Positions 20,494 to 30,400 of a stretch of 64,000 nt of DNA are shown here, piece after piece. The notes beneath the pieces are model-generated. The model made no database searches. It was not told where the DNA came from and saw nothing but the letters and a program-made list of their open reading frames with translations. The stretch spans positions 11,824,501 through 11,888,500 of the forward strand of contig NC_088342.1 of NCBI RefSeq assembly GCF_036884655.1, read 5' to 3'. Numbering within the stretch: the first letter of the stretch is position 1; every line of letters begins with the position of its first letter. Made by a program: the position numbers and the translations under genes. The DNA is from Musa acuminata AAA Group (lineage: Eukaryota; Streptophyta; Magnoliopsida; Zingiberales; Musaceae).

Positions 20494-21453
20494 ATGGCAC
20501 TTCATGGCTTTCGAGAGGGCTTATCGGTTGTTCGTCCACCGTTGTTTAACGGATTGGATTACACTTATTGGAAAACTCGTATGAGAGTTTTTTTGATTTC
20601 TATGAACTTGGATTTATGGAATATCGTTGAAAACGGTTTTCAACTTCCCTCTAAACCGATGAACGAATGGTCGGATTTGGAGAAGAAGTATTTTTCTTTA
20701 AACGCAAAGGCTATGAATGCCTTATTTTGCGCTTTGGACAAAAATGAGTTTAATCGGATTTCTACGTGCGAAACAGCTTTTGACATTTGGCGAACACTTG
20801 AAATCACGCACGAGGGAACTAGTAGAGTCCAAGACTCGAAAGTTAACATTTTATTGCATGATTTTGAGCTTTTTCGAATGCAACCAAACGAGACTATAGG
20901 CGACATGTACACCCGTTTCACGGATGTCGTCAATAGTTTAAAAGCTCTTGGAAAATGTTTTTCGGATTTTGAACTCGTAAACAAGATTTTGCGTTCTCTT
21001 TCTAAGAAGTGGGATTCAAAAGTAACTGCAATACAAGAAGCTAAAAACCTAAACAACTTACCACTTGAAGAACTAATTGGTTCGTTGATGACATATGAAA
21101 TGGTGCACAATGCACATGATGAACATTATGAACAAAATCACCTTCCAAAGAACAGGAAGGATTTGGAACTCCGGACAAATGAATACCACTTGAGCGATGA
21201 ATCAAGTGATGAGGACAATGATGAACTTGAACTTCGAACACTAAATCTTAATAAGTTTATTAAACAAAAATCTAAAATAAACAATAAACTTGAACGAAGG
21301 AAGAGGCCAAAGAAGAAGAACACAAAGTGGGATGAATCGAGCTCCTCCGAAGATGAGGAGAAAATCAAGAAAGGCGAGGTGGCAAACTACGCCTTAACCG
21401 CTTTCAATGATGAGGTAATCGAAATCCCCCTAATTTATTTTGAAATTACTTGA
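20494..21453 (+). CDS. gag: B Gag protein, uninterrupted, no zinc knuckle
   Basis: A complete 319-residue open frame from the ATG at 20494, which follows the primer site in the same context as the gag starts of G and K. N-terminus MALHGFREGLSVVRPPLFNG; residues about 20-220 are the Sirevirus Gag core (YWKTRMRVFLISMNLDLWNI, KAMNALFCALDKNEFNRIS, ETIGDMYTRFTDVVNSL, NLNNLPLEELIGSLMTYEM). The acidic stretch SDESSDEDNDELELR and a basic lysine-rich patch (KINNKLERRKRPKKKNTKW) follow. D carries CYECKKPGHYKSDC where B has none, so the CCHC knuckle is missing. It ends EVIEIPLIYFEIT, running into what is spacer in relatives. Likely an RNA-packaging shell protein made without pol; expression is unproven. 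Confidence 0.9.
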   Translation: MALHGFREGLSVVRPPLFNGLDYTYWKTRMRVFLISMNLDLWNIVENGFQLPSKPMNEWSDLEKKYFSLNAKAMNALFCALDKNEFNRISTCETAFDIWRTLEITHEGTSRVQDSKVNILLHDFELFRMQPNETIGDMYTRFTDVVNSLKALGKCFSDFELVNKILRSLSKKWDSKVTAIQEAKNLNNLPLEELIGSLMTYEMVHNAHDEHYEQNHLPKNRKDLELRTNEYHLSDESSDEDNDELELRTLNLNKFIKQKSKINNKLERRKRPKKKNTKWDESSSSEDEEKIKKGEVANYALTAFNDEVIEIPLIYFEIT

Positions 21454-23882
21454 TGCTCTCATGATGTATTTTCTTTTTTAGTTTAGAAGTAATTTTCTTA
21501 AAAATTACATGTTAAAAAAAAAATTATGATCATGCTAAGTAATTTCGAAAATGATAATATTGCATATTTTATGATAAACAAATAAAATAATTTTGATTGA
21601 AAATATGAAATCATGGTTAAGAAGTAATAATGTGTATTACGTTGATTTCCATTTTGCTTAAAAAAAAAATCATGTTTGATTTGAAGAAATGCATAATGAT
21701 GTAATATTAAATATTTTGATTAACAATTTTATGTATGAGATTTTAAGCTATACATGATGATAAGCATGTGTTATTTTCATGAGTGTATTTGAAAAACTAT
21801 GGCAAAAATGTGCTCGAATGCATGAACTTGTTAAGATTATTTTTTGGACTTTCTTGATTCAATGTTCAAATCACTTAATTGCCATGATGATTTTACACTA
21901 TTACATGCCTTAATAACATGTTGGAAATTATGTGTTTTGGATACAAAAATTTTTATGATCATGAGCATGTTTTATCTTCATGATTGAACTTAAAAATCTA
22001 TAGCAAAACCTTGTCCGAATGCATGAAAGTGTTAAATTTCATTTTCGGATTTTCTTGATCATAATAGTTCATTTTTGAGAATCTATTGATCTTGATGGTT
22101 TTATGATGAAATTCATTTTTCGATCCTAAACGTTGATGCATGTTTAACATAAATGAAAAAGTATGCTAACATGAAATCAATCACTTAAAATGAAATATTT
22201 AAAAAAGGGAAAAATATATTATCAATGAAATCATGAATCTACTCATGTTACGAATTTTGTGAACAATAAAAATTATTTTTGGTGATTTGAATTTGAATGA
22301 GTTTTATCTAAAATCATGATCTTGGTTCCGTGATATTTGCAAATTAAGATTTATTGTGAATCAAGATTTTTTCATTAATCGTTCTCCTAAGATTTTCTTT
22401 TGATTAATTATGGAGTAGGTTTTTTAAAAAGAAATCATGTCTTTTGGTATTCACATGTTCTAATATTTCATGATATGATTTTTATGCAATTCCTTGTATT
22501 AATGAAATGTTTATCTCATCACCTGATAATTCTTCTTAATATTTCTTATGTGATGATAATAATACATGAAATATTCATTAATTTGTTTTGATGTATACAA
22601 ATAAGAAGTTTCGATCATGTATGGTAGAATGTAATTTGACAAATTTGGTACCATCATGTTGCAAAATAAATGATGATTAGGAATCATGCATTAATGATGA
22701 TTGTATATTTTATGATTTGGCATGATGCATGCAATGATGAAATATTCATGAATTTGAAATGATGCATTCAATACTTATGACAATGATGTACATAATGTAT
22801 TGCATATGATATGTATCATGAATGCTTTAAATGATGAATGTTTGGTATCATGATCAACATGTTGATAAATGCTTAAAAATTTTAATGTTTAAGTATCATG
22901 TATGATATACCCATTAATGATGATTGATTTATTTTTCGGTATCGTGCATAAAAAATAAGGTTTTTGAAATTGTGTATGTTTTAATTTGAATATATAATGA
23001 TGCACAAATAAAATTGATACTTACCTTTGTCATAATCTGAAAATTGAAAAAAGGGTCTTCCCTTCTTTTTGACAATGACAAAGGGGGAGCAAGAATTTCT
23101 AGCGTGGACATCATGAAAAGAGGCAAACTAGCTAGCTTACACAATTCAAGATGAAAGCAAAAATTACACTCCTCTAAAGAGAAGATGCAAATGTAACACT
23201 TGCCAAATTGTTTGCTTGCCTCATGTAAAATGTTATCTCTTGCTAGTTTGGCATTTTGCTAGCTTGCACTTTGCAAAGAAAGCAAAAATGACACTTCTCA
23301 AAAGAGAAGAAAGAGCTTGTTATCTTGAACATCACAAGCTTGCCAAACAAAAATTGCAAAAGTGCTATCTTGCCTATCTCAAGAAGCAAAACTTGCAACT
23401 TGCACATTGCAATAGGAAGCACGAATCATAAGCTTACACAAGAAAGCTATCTTGCATTTGCTTTCGAAATTTTTTCTAGCTTGTATGCTGTAAAACTTGC
23501 ATATCTAAAACTTGATAGCTTGAATGTTCTAAGCATGATGTAACATTTGCTAAATTTTCTGGCTTCAAAACTGCATAATGATAAAACTTGATATTATGTT
23601 TTTCACACAATAAGTTAAACTAATATTCCAAACACAAGAATAGTTGGACTTCTCCTTTTTGTTGATGACAAAGGGGGAGAAGTATGATGTTATGCATAAG
23701 TTTATGCATAAGTTCATGATGACGTGTTGCAAGTATTCATGATGAATATTGCAATGACTTGAATTCAGTTAGAATTCAAGATTCTATCAATATGGCATAT
23801 TGATAGGGGGAGTTTGTTCAAACTCCGGGAGTTAAGTTTAACTCCGTTATCAAGTGGTTGTCATCATCAAAAAGGGGGAGAT
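21454..23882 (+). other. B spacer: AT-rich, with motif array and hairpins
   Basis: No domain in any frame. The first 1.6 kb is AT-rich with ATGATG and TTTTCGGATT words. A motif array of TTGCTAGCTTGC and TTGCAAAGAAGCAAAA type occupies about 23100-23550, between the purine motifs at 23076-23092 and 23664-23682. Hairpins lie at 23809-23826 and 23828-23845, and the left arm of the PPT-flanking inverted repeat at 23849-23872. Confidence 0.8.
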
Positions 23883-23919
23883 TGTTGAATCTCGTATTTT
23901 GATGATGAAACTACTTGAT
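23849..23919 (+). promoter_or_regulatory. Inverted repeat enclosing B polypurine tract and 3' LTR start
   Basis: Left arm 23849-23872 and right arm 23897-23919 are complementary over 22 positions plus one G-T pair, with a single-base bulge. The inner 12 bases are TCATCATCAAAA / TTTTGATGATGA. The 24-base loop holds AGGGGGAGAT and the LTR start TGTTGAATCTCG. The equivalent sites of A, C, D and G have the same layout. Confidence 0.82.
23873..23882 (+). promoter_or_regulatory. B polypurine tract
   Basis: AGGGGGAGAT directly before the 3' LTR. Confidence 0.88.
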
Positions 23920-25070
23920 ATATGTTTATGATTTAATCTGCGTTTTGAGTGACGCATGATGCTTCGATCAGGATGAGACAATTAAAGCAGGAAAATCATG
24001 TTGTGCCAGAGGAACATGTCAGAAGATTGGACGTCGGACCGGTGGATCGGTCGACGTATCGATAGAAGGCTACGGGCCGTGGACTCGGGCATCGGGCCAA
24101 GAAGAGCGGGTATTATACCAAGGATATCAGAGTTGCGGAGTCAACTGGCCGATTGGGCAATAGGCTGCAGGAGAGGACGATGCGCCGAGGAATCGGACGA
24201 AGCGTCGAGGGACCAATGACATGCCGGACAACTTGGTTAATTGTTTAGGATTAATTGTCTCAATCGAAGTTTTGTTTTAAGTGTGCAGGATTAACTACGA
24301 TGAAAGTAAGATATGCAGCATGAGTTGCGCCGGAGTCAAGACAATGATCACGTTGGGAGTTTGAGAGTTCGACGGAAGTTCGGACAGTCGTCGGAGGTTC
24401 TACGAGAACAAATCCGAGAAGTCCATGAGCTTGCCAAAGAAGCTCGTCAGAACTCGCCAAGTGGATCGTCGCAAGTCCAGGAGTTTGCCGGAAGTCCGCA
24501 GGAGCATCACCGAGGGTTCATCGGATGATCGACGGAAGTTCGCCGAAAGCTCGCCGGAAGAAGCGATTGACGCACTGGAGCAAGTTGCAGTAAATGTCTT
24601 AGGAAATATCGTAGTTAGCACAATGATTAAGTTGGAAATGGGAGGTGATCCCATTAACTTAATCTTGGGGCAATTGGGCCCCAGAAAAACCCAAATTGGG
24701 CCGAATGGATCAACCAAGCAAGATGCAGTTAAAGCAAAGATATAAAGGTAATTTGTAGTTATGATAGAAATCAGAACGTAAACACAAACTGAAATATGAT
24801 GTTCGTATGATAAAAACGATTTATGTCTAAACGCCGATTCAGAAAATGCGAAGCTTGAAACATGATCGTATATGCGCAGAAGGCAATAAGCTTTTGAGGA
24901 GGTTTGCAGTAAAGATAAGATGCTCAAAGTAAATGCAAACTGAGATTTAGAGTGGTTCGGTCAATCTTGACCTACATCCACTTTTGGCTTCCTCCACCGA
25001 CGAGGTCACCGACGTCCACTTTTAGCTTCCTTCTACTGCAAATTGCCTCTCAGTGCTCTTGATCCGAACA
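23883..25070 (+). repeat. B 3' LTR, rearranged (1,188 bp)
   Basis: It follows the 5' LTR from TGTTGAATCTCG to about 24711. Then comes an inverted segment (about 24712-25034), and a direct tail ending CTCTTGATCCGAACA. The palindrome array and TATA box are absent. The TCTCC target duplication after it shows that this is the true end of the element, so the rearrangement happened in place. Confidence 0.9.
24712..25034 (-). repeat. Inverted LTR segment inside B 3' LTR
   Basis: The reverse complement of this stretch reads GGAAGCCAAAAGTGGATGTAGG, GACCGAACCACTCTAAATCTC, the AGACGTAAATCG region and TATCATAACTACAAATT. It matches the 5' LTR at about 20000-20315. The breakpoint at 24711 shares a short AACCAAG-like microhomology with the other end. 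The exact right breakpoint is uncertain by about 20 bases. Confidence 0.88.
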
Positions 25071-25075
25071 TCTCC

Positions 25076-25730
25076 GAGACTATGTCAGGCAGTGGTACCG
25101 TATCGCCCAAACACAATCTCCGAAAGACTATCAAGTGGTGGTACCGCCAGTCTGCATAGTGGTACTGCCTAGACACAGTCTTCTAGGTAGTGGTACCGCC
25201 TAGTGAATGCGGTGGTACTGCCCGTACTACGAAATTTTGGGGATTTGAATTTTGTCTCAAAGTTTTGAAGCCATTTGGGGCCTATAAATATCCCAGCTAT
25301 TCCTGCAAGGATGAGTAAGAAAAGTGAACAAAAACTCTATGTTTCTAGAGTTGAAAACTCTTGTAAAGTGTAGCGTCCCTCCTCCTAAAGTTTAGAGACC
25401 ATTCTAAGGGAGAATGTAAGGGAAGCTTTGTTAAAAGGGGGTGTAAATGTTCTCTCCTGAACTTGTCAAAAGGAGAATCGAGGTGTGAAAGGTCCCGATG
25501 ACTGAACCACTATAAAATCAGTTTGCTGCCTTTTACTTTCTTATTTACCTTTGCTGTAAATCATTTTACTTGCTCACTGCTCTACTTCCTCATTACACGC
25601 TTACAAAAGTGTTTTTAAGTTAGCATCTTTCTGGTCGGTTTTCAACGAACGAATATTTTTTGAAATCGATGATTTTTATCCATTGCACTAATTTACCCCC
25701 CAACCTCTTAGTGCCGACTCGATCCTAACA
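25076..25730 (+). repeat. C 5' LTR, right part
   Basis: It continues GAGACTATGTCAGGCAGTGG after B, holds GGTGGTACCGCC-type palindromes (about 25085-25225), a TATA box and the U5 end CACTAATTTACCCCCC..GATCCTAACA. Confidence 0.88.
25283..25290 (+). promoter_or_regulatory. TATA box, C 5' LTR
   Basis: TATAAATA in GGGGCCTATAAATATCCC. Confidence 0.72.
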
Positions 25731-25732
25731 GT

Positions 25733-25744
25733 TGGTATCAGAGC
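25733..25744 (+). promoter_or_regulatory. C primer-binding site
   Basis: TGGTATCAGAGC, exact tRNA-Met complement, 2 bases after the LTR. Confidence 0.9.
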
Positions 25745-25780
25745 CACGTTATTTCTCACTTGGTTTAACACCTAAGAGAA

Positions 25781-26407
25781 ATAGCTCTTTTCAACTTTCA
25801 AAAGGGCTTTTCTATCATTTGTCCTCCCATATTCAATGAGACAGACTACACTTATTGGAAAACTCGAATGAGAGTTTTCTTGCTTTCAATGGATTTAAAT
25901 TTATAGAATATTATCGAAAGTGGTTTTTAAAAGTCTTCTACTCGAATGAACGAATGGAATAATTTGGAGTAGAAAACTTTTTCTTTGAATGCTAGAGCTA
26001 TGAACGCTCTATTTTGTGCTTTGAGCAAAAATGAGTTTAATCGTATTTCTATTTGTGAAACAACTTTTGATATTTGGCATACACTTTAAATCACATACGA
26101 AGGCACTAGTAGAGTAAAAGATTCTAAGATAAATCTTTTGATGCATGATTTTGAACTATTTCAAATGAAGCCAAATGAAACCATTGTTGATATGTACACC
26201 TATTTTATGAATGTCGTCAATGGTTTAAAAGCTCTTGGTAAATATTTTTCAAATATTAAATTTGTTAATAAAGTTTTACGATCTCTTTCTAAAACTTAGG
26301 ATCTTTATGTAACGACCATTCAAGAGGCCAAGGATTTGAATACTTTCTCTCTCGAAGAACTTATCGGGTCTTTAATGACCTATGAAATGAGTTATATGAC
26401 ACAAAAC
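25781..26407 (+). pseudogene. gag: C gag relic, N-terminal part, start codon lost
   Basis: In the position of the gag start the codon is ATA (25781) instead of ATG. The frame then codes ALFNFQKGFSIICPPIF, DYTYWKTRMRVFLLSMDLNL and the rest of the Sirevirus Gag core, interrupted by five or so stops, most at tryptophan or glutamine positions of the relatives. D is inserted after ..LMTYEMSYMTQN. The relic resumes at 37161. Confidence 0.87.
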
Positions 26408-26934
26408 TGTTGAATCTCGGATTTTGATGATGAAGTCAATTGTCATTTATTGTCTAATGTCTGTGTTGAGATAAGTGTGCAGGATTGACTACGATGAAAG
26501 TAAGACATGCAGCAGGAGTTGCGCCAGAGTCATGACAATGATCACGTCGGGAGTTCGAGAGCTCGACGGAAGTTCGGACAGTCGTCGGAGGTTCTGCGGG
26601 AACAAATCCGAGAAGTTCAGAAGCTTGCCAAAGGAGCTCATCGGAACTTGCCAAGTGGATCGTCGCAAGTCCAGGAGTTTGCCGGAAGTTCGCAGGAGCA
26701 TCAACGAGGGTTCGTCGGATGATCGACGGAAGTTCACCGGAAACTCGCCGGAAGAAGCGATTGACGCACCGGAGCAAGCTGCAGAATTTGTCTTAGGAAA
26801 TAATCGTAGTTAGAACATTGATTAAGTTAGAAATGAGAGGTGATCCCATTAGCTTAATCTTGGGGCAATTGGGCCCCTGAAGAACTCAAATTGGGCCGAA
26901 TGGATCAACCCATTCGGACCCAGGTTGCTGTGGG

Positions 26935-27285
26935 AGGTGCAACCGCCCAGGCAGGGAGGTAGCACCGCCCAGGTTATGTCTCCCAGCGAGACTGGGCGGT
27001 GCAACCGCCCCAGCCAAGAGGTGGCACCGCCCCGGGCTCAGTCTCCGAGCGAGACTGGGCGGTGCTACCTCTTCTGTCAAGAGGTAGCACCGCTAGAGCT
27101 CAAGTTTCGAGCTCTGCCAGGCGGTGCAACCTCTCCAGTCAGGCGGTGCAACCGCCTGAGCTCGGTCTTCGAGCTCTGGCAGAGAGGTGCAACCGCCCCT
27201 GACAGAGGTGGCACCGCCCAGAGGCTTAGTCTTCGAGCTTTGCCAGGCGGTGCAACCGCCCCAGTTAGGAGGTGCAACCGCTTGT
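26935..27285 (+). repeat. CGG-palindrome array in D 5' LTR
   Basis: About six loosely repeated units of about 55-65 bases. Each pairs a GAGGTGGCACCGCC-like and a GGCGGTGCAACCGCC-like palindrome around CTCAGTCTCCGAGCGAGACTGG or CTCGGTCTTCGAGCTCTGGC, which are themselves partly self-complementary. The same array is in the 3' LTR at about 34416-34765. Confidence 0.85.
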
Positions 27286-27342
27286 TCCCGAAATTCAGGG
27301 AATTGACAGATTTGAGCTCCAAATTTGAACTGGGTTGGGGCC

Positions 27343-27350
27343 TATAAATA
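27343..27350 (+). promoter_or_regulatory. TATA box, D 5' LTR
   Basis: TATAAATA in GGGGCCTATAAATACCCC. Confidence 0.78.
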
Positions 27351-27700
27351 CCCCACCCATTCAGCACTGAAAGCACAGAACACACTCGAAATCTTGCTAT
27401 CTTTCTGTGTTTCTTAGAGCTCAAAACTGCTAGTTCTCCTCTTTCTATTCTTCAAGTTTGAGTTGTAAAGAGAGAAAAGAAGACTTCTGTAAGGGTTGTC
27501 TCCTAAGCCCGTCAAAAGGAGTGAATCTGTAAGAGGGCGGTTGGCCTTCGCCTATTGAAGGAATGCCTCTAGTTGACGTCGGTGACCTCGTCGGTGGAGG
27601 AAGCCAAAAGTGGAGTAGGTCAAGATTGACCGAACCACTCTAAATCTCGGTTTGCATTTCCTTTAAGTATTTTACCTTCACTGCAAACTTCTCAATAGCT

Positions 27701-28060
27701 TACTGCCCTCTGCGATTTTACGAACGAGTTTCAAGGTTTAGACGTAAATATGCATTTAGACGTAAAACTGTGTTTAGACGTAAATCGGCTTTCCTCGTAC
27801 AATCATCATATTTCAGTTTACGTTTACGTTTTGATTTCAATCATAACTGTTTACTGCCTTCTGCGATCTTACGAATAAGTTTCTAAGTTCAGAATTTTTC
27901 GAATCTGCGTTTAAACGTAAATCGACTTTTCTCGTACGATCATCATATTTCAGTTTACATTTACGTTTTGATTTCAATCATAACTGCTTACTGCCTTCTG
28001 CGATCTTGCGAACAAGTTTCTAAGTTCAGAACTTTCTAAATCTGCACTTAGACGTAAATC
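27701..28060 (+). repeat. Direct repeats in U5 of D LTR
   Basis: Units opening TACTGCC(T/C)TCTGCGAT start at 27701, 27852 and 27989, spaced 151 and 137 bases. Each contains ACGTAAATC and TCATCATATTTCAGTTTAC-like blocks. The 3' LTR has the same structure near 36700-37060. Confidence 0.8.
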
Positions 28061-28167
28061 GTTTTTTTATCGAACGAACGCAGCTTTCGATTTAATCGCT
28101 GAAAAATTTCCGCTGCACTAATTCACCCCCCCCCCCCCCCCCTCTTAGTGCTCTCGATCCTAACAAT

Positions 28168-28179
28168 TAGTATCAGAGC
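28168..28179 (+). promoter_or_regulatory. D primer-binding site
   Basis: TAGTATCAGAGC, one mismatch from the tRNA-Met complement. Confidence 0.82.
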
Positions 28180-28215
28180 CCGGTTAACTCTCAAACGGAT
28201 TAAAACCCAAGAGAG

Positions 28216-29543
28216 ATGGCTTACGCCGGAAACCAAGAGGGCCATTCTATTACACGTCCACCCATGTTTAATGGGACAGACTACACCTATTGGAAAACCC
28301 GAATGAGGATTTTTCTTATTTCTATGGACGTTGAACTTTGGAATCTTGTCGAGAATGGTTTTTCAAAGTCTTCTCTTCCAATGATCGATTGGAATGATTT
28401 GGAGAAGAAGGCTTTCGCTCTTAATGCAAAGGCTATGAATGCCTTATTTTGCGCACTTGATAAAAACGAGTTTAATCGTGTTTCGATTTGTGAAACTTCA
28501 TTTGATATTTGGCACACACTCGAAGTGACTCATGAAGGCACAAGTAGAGTGAAAGAGTCAAAAATCAATCTTTTGTTACACTCTTTCGAACTTTTTCGAA
28601 TGAAACCGAGTGAGACTATTGGCGACATGTTTACCCGTTTCATGGATGTCGTCAACGGTCTAAAAGGACTCGGAAAAAGTTTTTCGGATTTTGAGCTCGT
28701 AAATAAGATTCTAAGATCCCTTCCTAAGAGTTGGGATCCTAAAGTCACTACTATTCAAGAGGCAAAAGATCTAAACAACTTTCCTCTTGAAGAACTAATT
28801 TGGTCATTAATGACCTACGAGATGACTTGCAAAGCTCATGAAGAGCAAGAAGACATCCTTCCAAAGAACAGGAAGGATATGACACTTAGAACTTTGGAAG
28901 ACCACTTGAAAGAAAACTAAGTGATGAGGACTGTAACGATGACTTGGCACTTCTAACAAGAAAATTTAAAAAATTCATTAAAAGAAACAAGTTTAAGAAT
29001 GACACTAAAAATAAACTTGAACCCAAGAAGGACCAAGTTATTTGCTATGAGTGCAAAAAGCCGGGACACTACAAGAGTGATTGTCCCCAAGCCAAAAAGA
29101 GAACAACAAAGAAGAAGGCTCTCAAAGCAACATGGGATGATTCGAGCGCGTCCGAAGAAGAGGAGTCCAACACCGAGCAAGTTGCTCATTACGCCTTAAT
29201 GGCCATCGGAGAGGAGGTAACAAATTTATTAGATGCAGATTTATCTTTCGATGAATTATTAAATGCCTTCCATGACTTATTTGATGAATGCAAGATTATC
29301 AATAGAAAATATAAATTGCTAAAAAAGGAGCATGATAGTCTTATTTGTGATTTTGATAAGTTAAAAACTAAATATCATGATAGTTTAAATTCATGTATCA
29401 AATGTCATGATCTAGATACTCTCCAAAAAGAAAACCTGCTACTTAAGGACACCTTGAAGAAATTCGAGGTTGGTAGCAAGTCATTGAACATGATCCTTGC
29501 AAACAAGGTCACATTCCAAAAAGGAGTGGAATTGGATTTGTGA
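28216..29543 (+). pseudogene. gag: D gag with CCHC zinc knuckle, one frameshift
   Basis: The ATG at 28216 opens MAYAGNQEGHSITRPPMFNG; 234 residues of Gag core follow to 28920. A one-base deletion relative to J (near 28916) shifts the frame, and the protein continues in the next frame from 28944: LLTRKFKKFIKRNKFKN, then the CCHC knuckle CYECKKPGHYKSDC at 29043-29084, a lysine-rich linker, an acidic SSASEEEES patch, and a coiled-coil-like stretch (FDELLNAFHDLFDECKIINRKYKLLKKEH). J carries a parallel gag. The protein would coat and package the element RNA; the knuckle is what the gag-only elements lack. Confidence 0.92.
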
Positions 29544-30400
29544 GAAGTCCTCACCTAAATCCAACCACCTTTATAAAAGGCCCCATCTTACATGTTCAAC
29601 ACCAAGCCAAATGCAACTTTTGTTGCAAATTTGGACACAAGACGCATTATTGTCCATTCAAGAAAATTAGTCCAAACAAATTGATTTGGGTTCCTAAAGG
29701 AACCATGATAAACTCTATGCAACATGATAAATAATGTAGATCTATCTTTGAGGCACCCAAAAGCAAATTGGTACCTAAAAATCATCCTTTCTTGTAGAAA
29801 CCCACACCATCGCAAGCTAGGAGCAAGAGATGGTACCTTGATAGTGGATGCTCAAGGTATATGACCGGAGATCCATCTCAATTCTCTAAGCTCACTAGCA
29901 TAGACGAAGGCTATGTCACATTCGGAGACAACAACAAGGGTAAAATCGTTGGCAAAGGAACCATAGGTAACAAATCCAACTTCTTTATTGAAGATGTTTT
30001 GTTAGTTGATGGTTTAAAACATAACCTCTTGAGCATTAGTCAATTATGTGATAAAGGATACACTGTCAAATTCGAATCTAATGCTTGCATCATTGAAAAA
30101 CCACATAAGAACATGTCTATGATTGCATTAAAACAAAATAACGTATACACTATTGACATCAATGATTTGTGTAATGAAATGTGTTTTGCGGTTATGAATG
30201 AGGATGCTTGGCTATGACATAGAAGATTAGGTCATGCTAGCATGAAACTAATCACTCAAATATCATCTAGAGAACTTGTAAGAGGAATTCCTCATATCAA
30301 GTTCATCAAAGATAATGTATGTGATGCTTGCTAATTAGGTAAACAAATTAAGGGTAGTTTCAAAGCTAAGAATCAAATAAGCACCTCTAGGCCCTTACAA
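29540..30400 (+). pseudogene. D second zinc knuckle, protease and GAG-pre-integrase
   Basis: This starts the pol frame. A second CCHC knuckle CNFCCKFGHKTHYC lies at 29612-29653. The copia protease active site is intact as WYLDSGCSRYMTGDPSQF, with D-S-G from 29840. The GLKHNLLSISQLCDKGY block and the GAG-pre-integrase motif HRRLGHASMKLITQ follow. Stops at 29732-29734, 29798, 30215-30217 (TGG to TGA in AWLWHRR) and about 30334 (CAA to TAA) lie in the same frame. Only nonsense changes break it. Confidence 0.9.

Larger units (their letters stand above)
18558..25070 (+). mobile_element. B: gag-only Sirevirus with intact gag
   Basis: 5' LTR 18558-20443, primer site, intact gag 20494-21453, AT-rich spacer, purine tract and a rearranged 3' LTR 23883-25070. 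A perfect target duplication TCTCC flanks it (18553-18557 and 25071-25075). It is inserted in the 5' LTR of C. It is the best-preserved gag-only copy in the window, though its 3' LTR has lost the promoter region. Confidence 0.93.
26408..28165 (+). repeat. D 5' LTR (1,758 bp)
   Basis: Short-headed type: TGTTGAATCTCGGATTTTGATGATGAAGTCAATTG leads straight to GTGTGCAGGATTGACTACG, without the extra 5' module of B or G. CGGAAG block 26540-26770; palindrome array about 26935-27285; TATA 27343; U5 with long direct repeats starting at 27701, 27852 and 27989; 17-base C-run at 28126-28142; end CGATCCTAACA. Confidence 0.94.

Noticed and set aside
23216..23543. Small lysine/leucine-rich frames in the spacer of B (and 45916-46219 in G)
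   Set aside because: They follow the GCTAGC / AAGCAAAA repeat words and are not kept in A or C.
24400..24927. Minus-strand frame of 175 codons
   Set aside because: It arises from the inverted LTR segment fused to the reverse strand of the LTR; not a gene.
26935..27285. CRISPR-like array of palindromes at about 55-65 base spacing
   Set aside because: The intervening sequences are repeats as well, not unique spacers, and the setting is a plant LTR.
26925..27347. Open frames within the GC-rich part of Sirevirus LTRs (also 18956-19360, 34406-34702, 41619-42083, 47232-47645)
   Set aside because: They recur only because the LTR repeats recur; they lie across the promoter arrays and change with array length.
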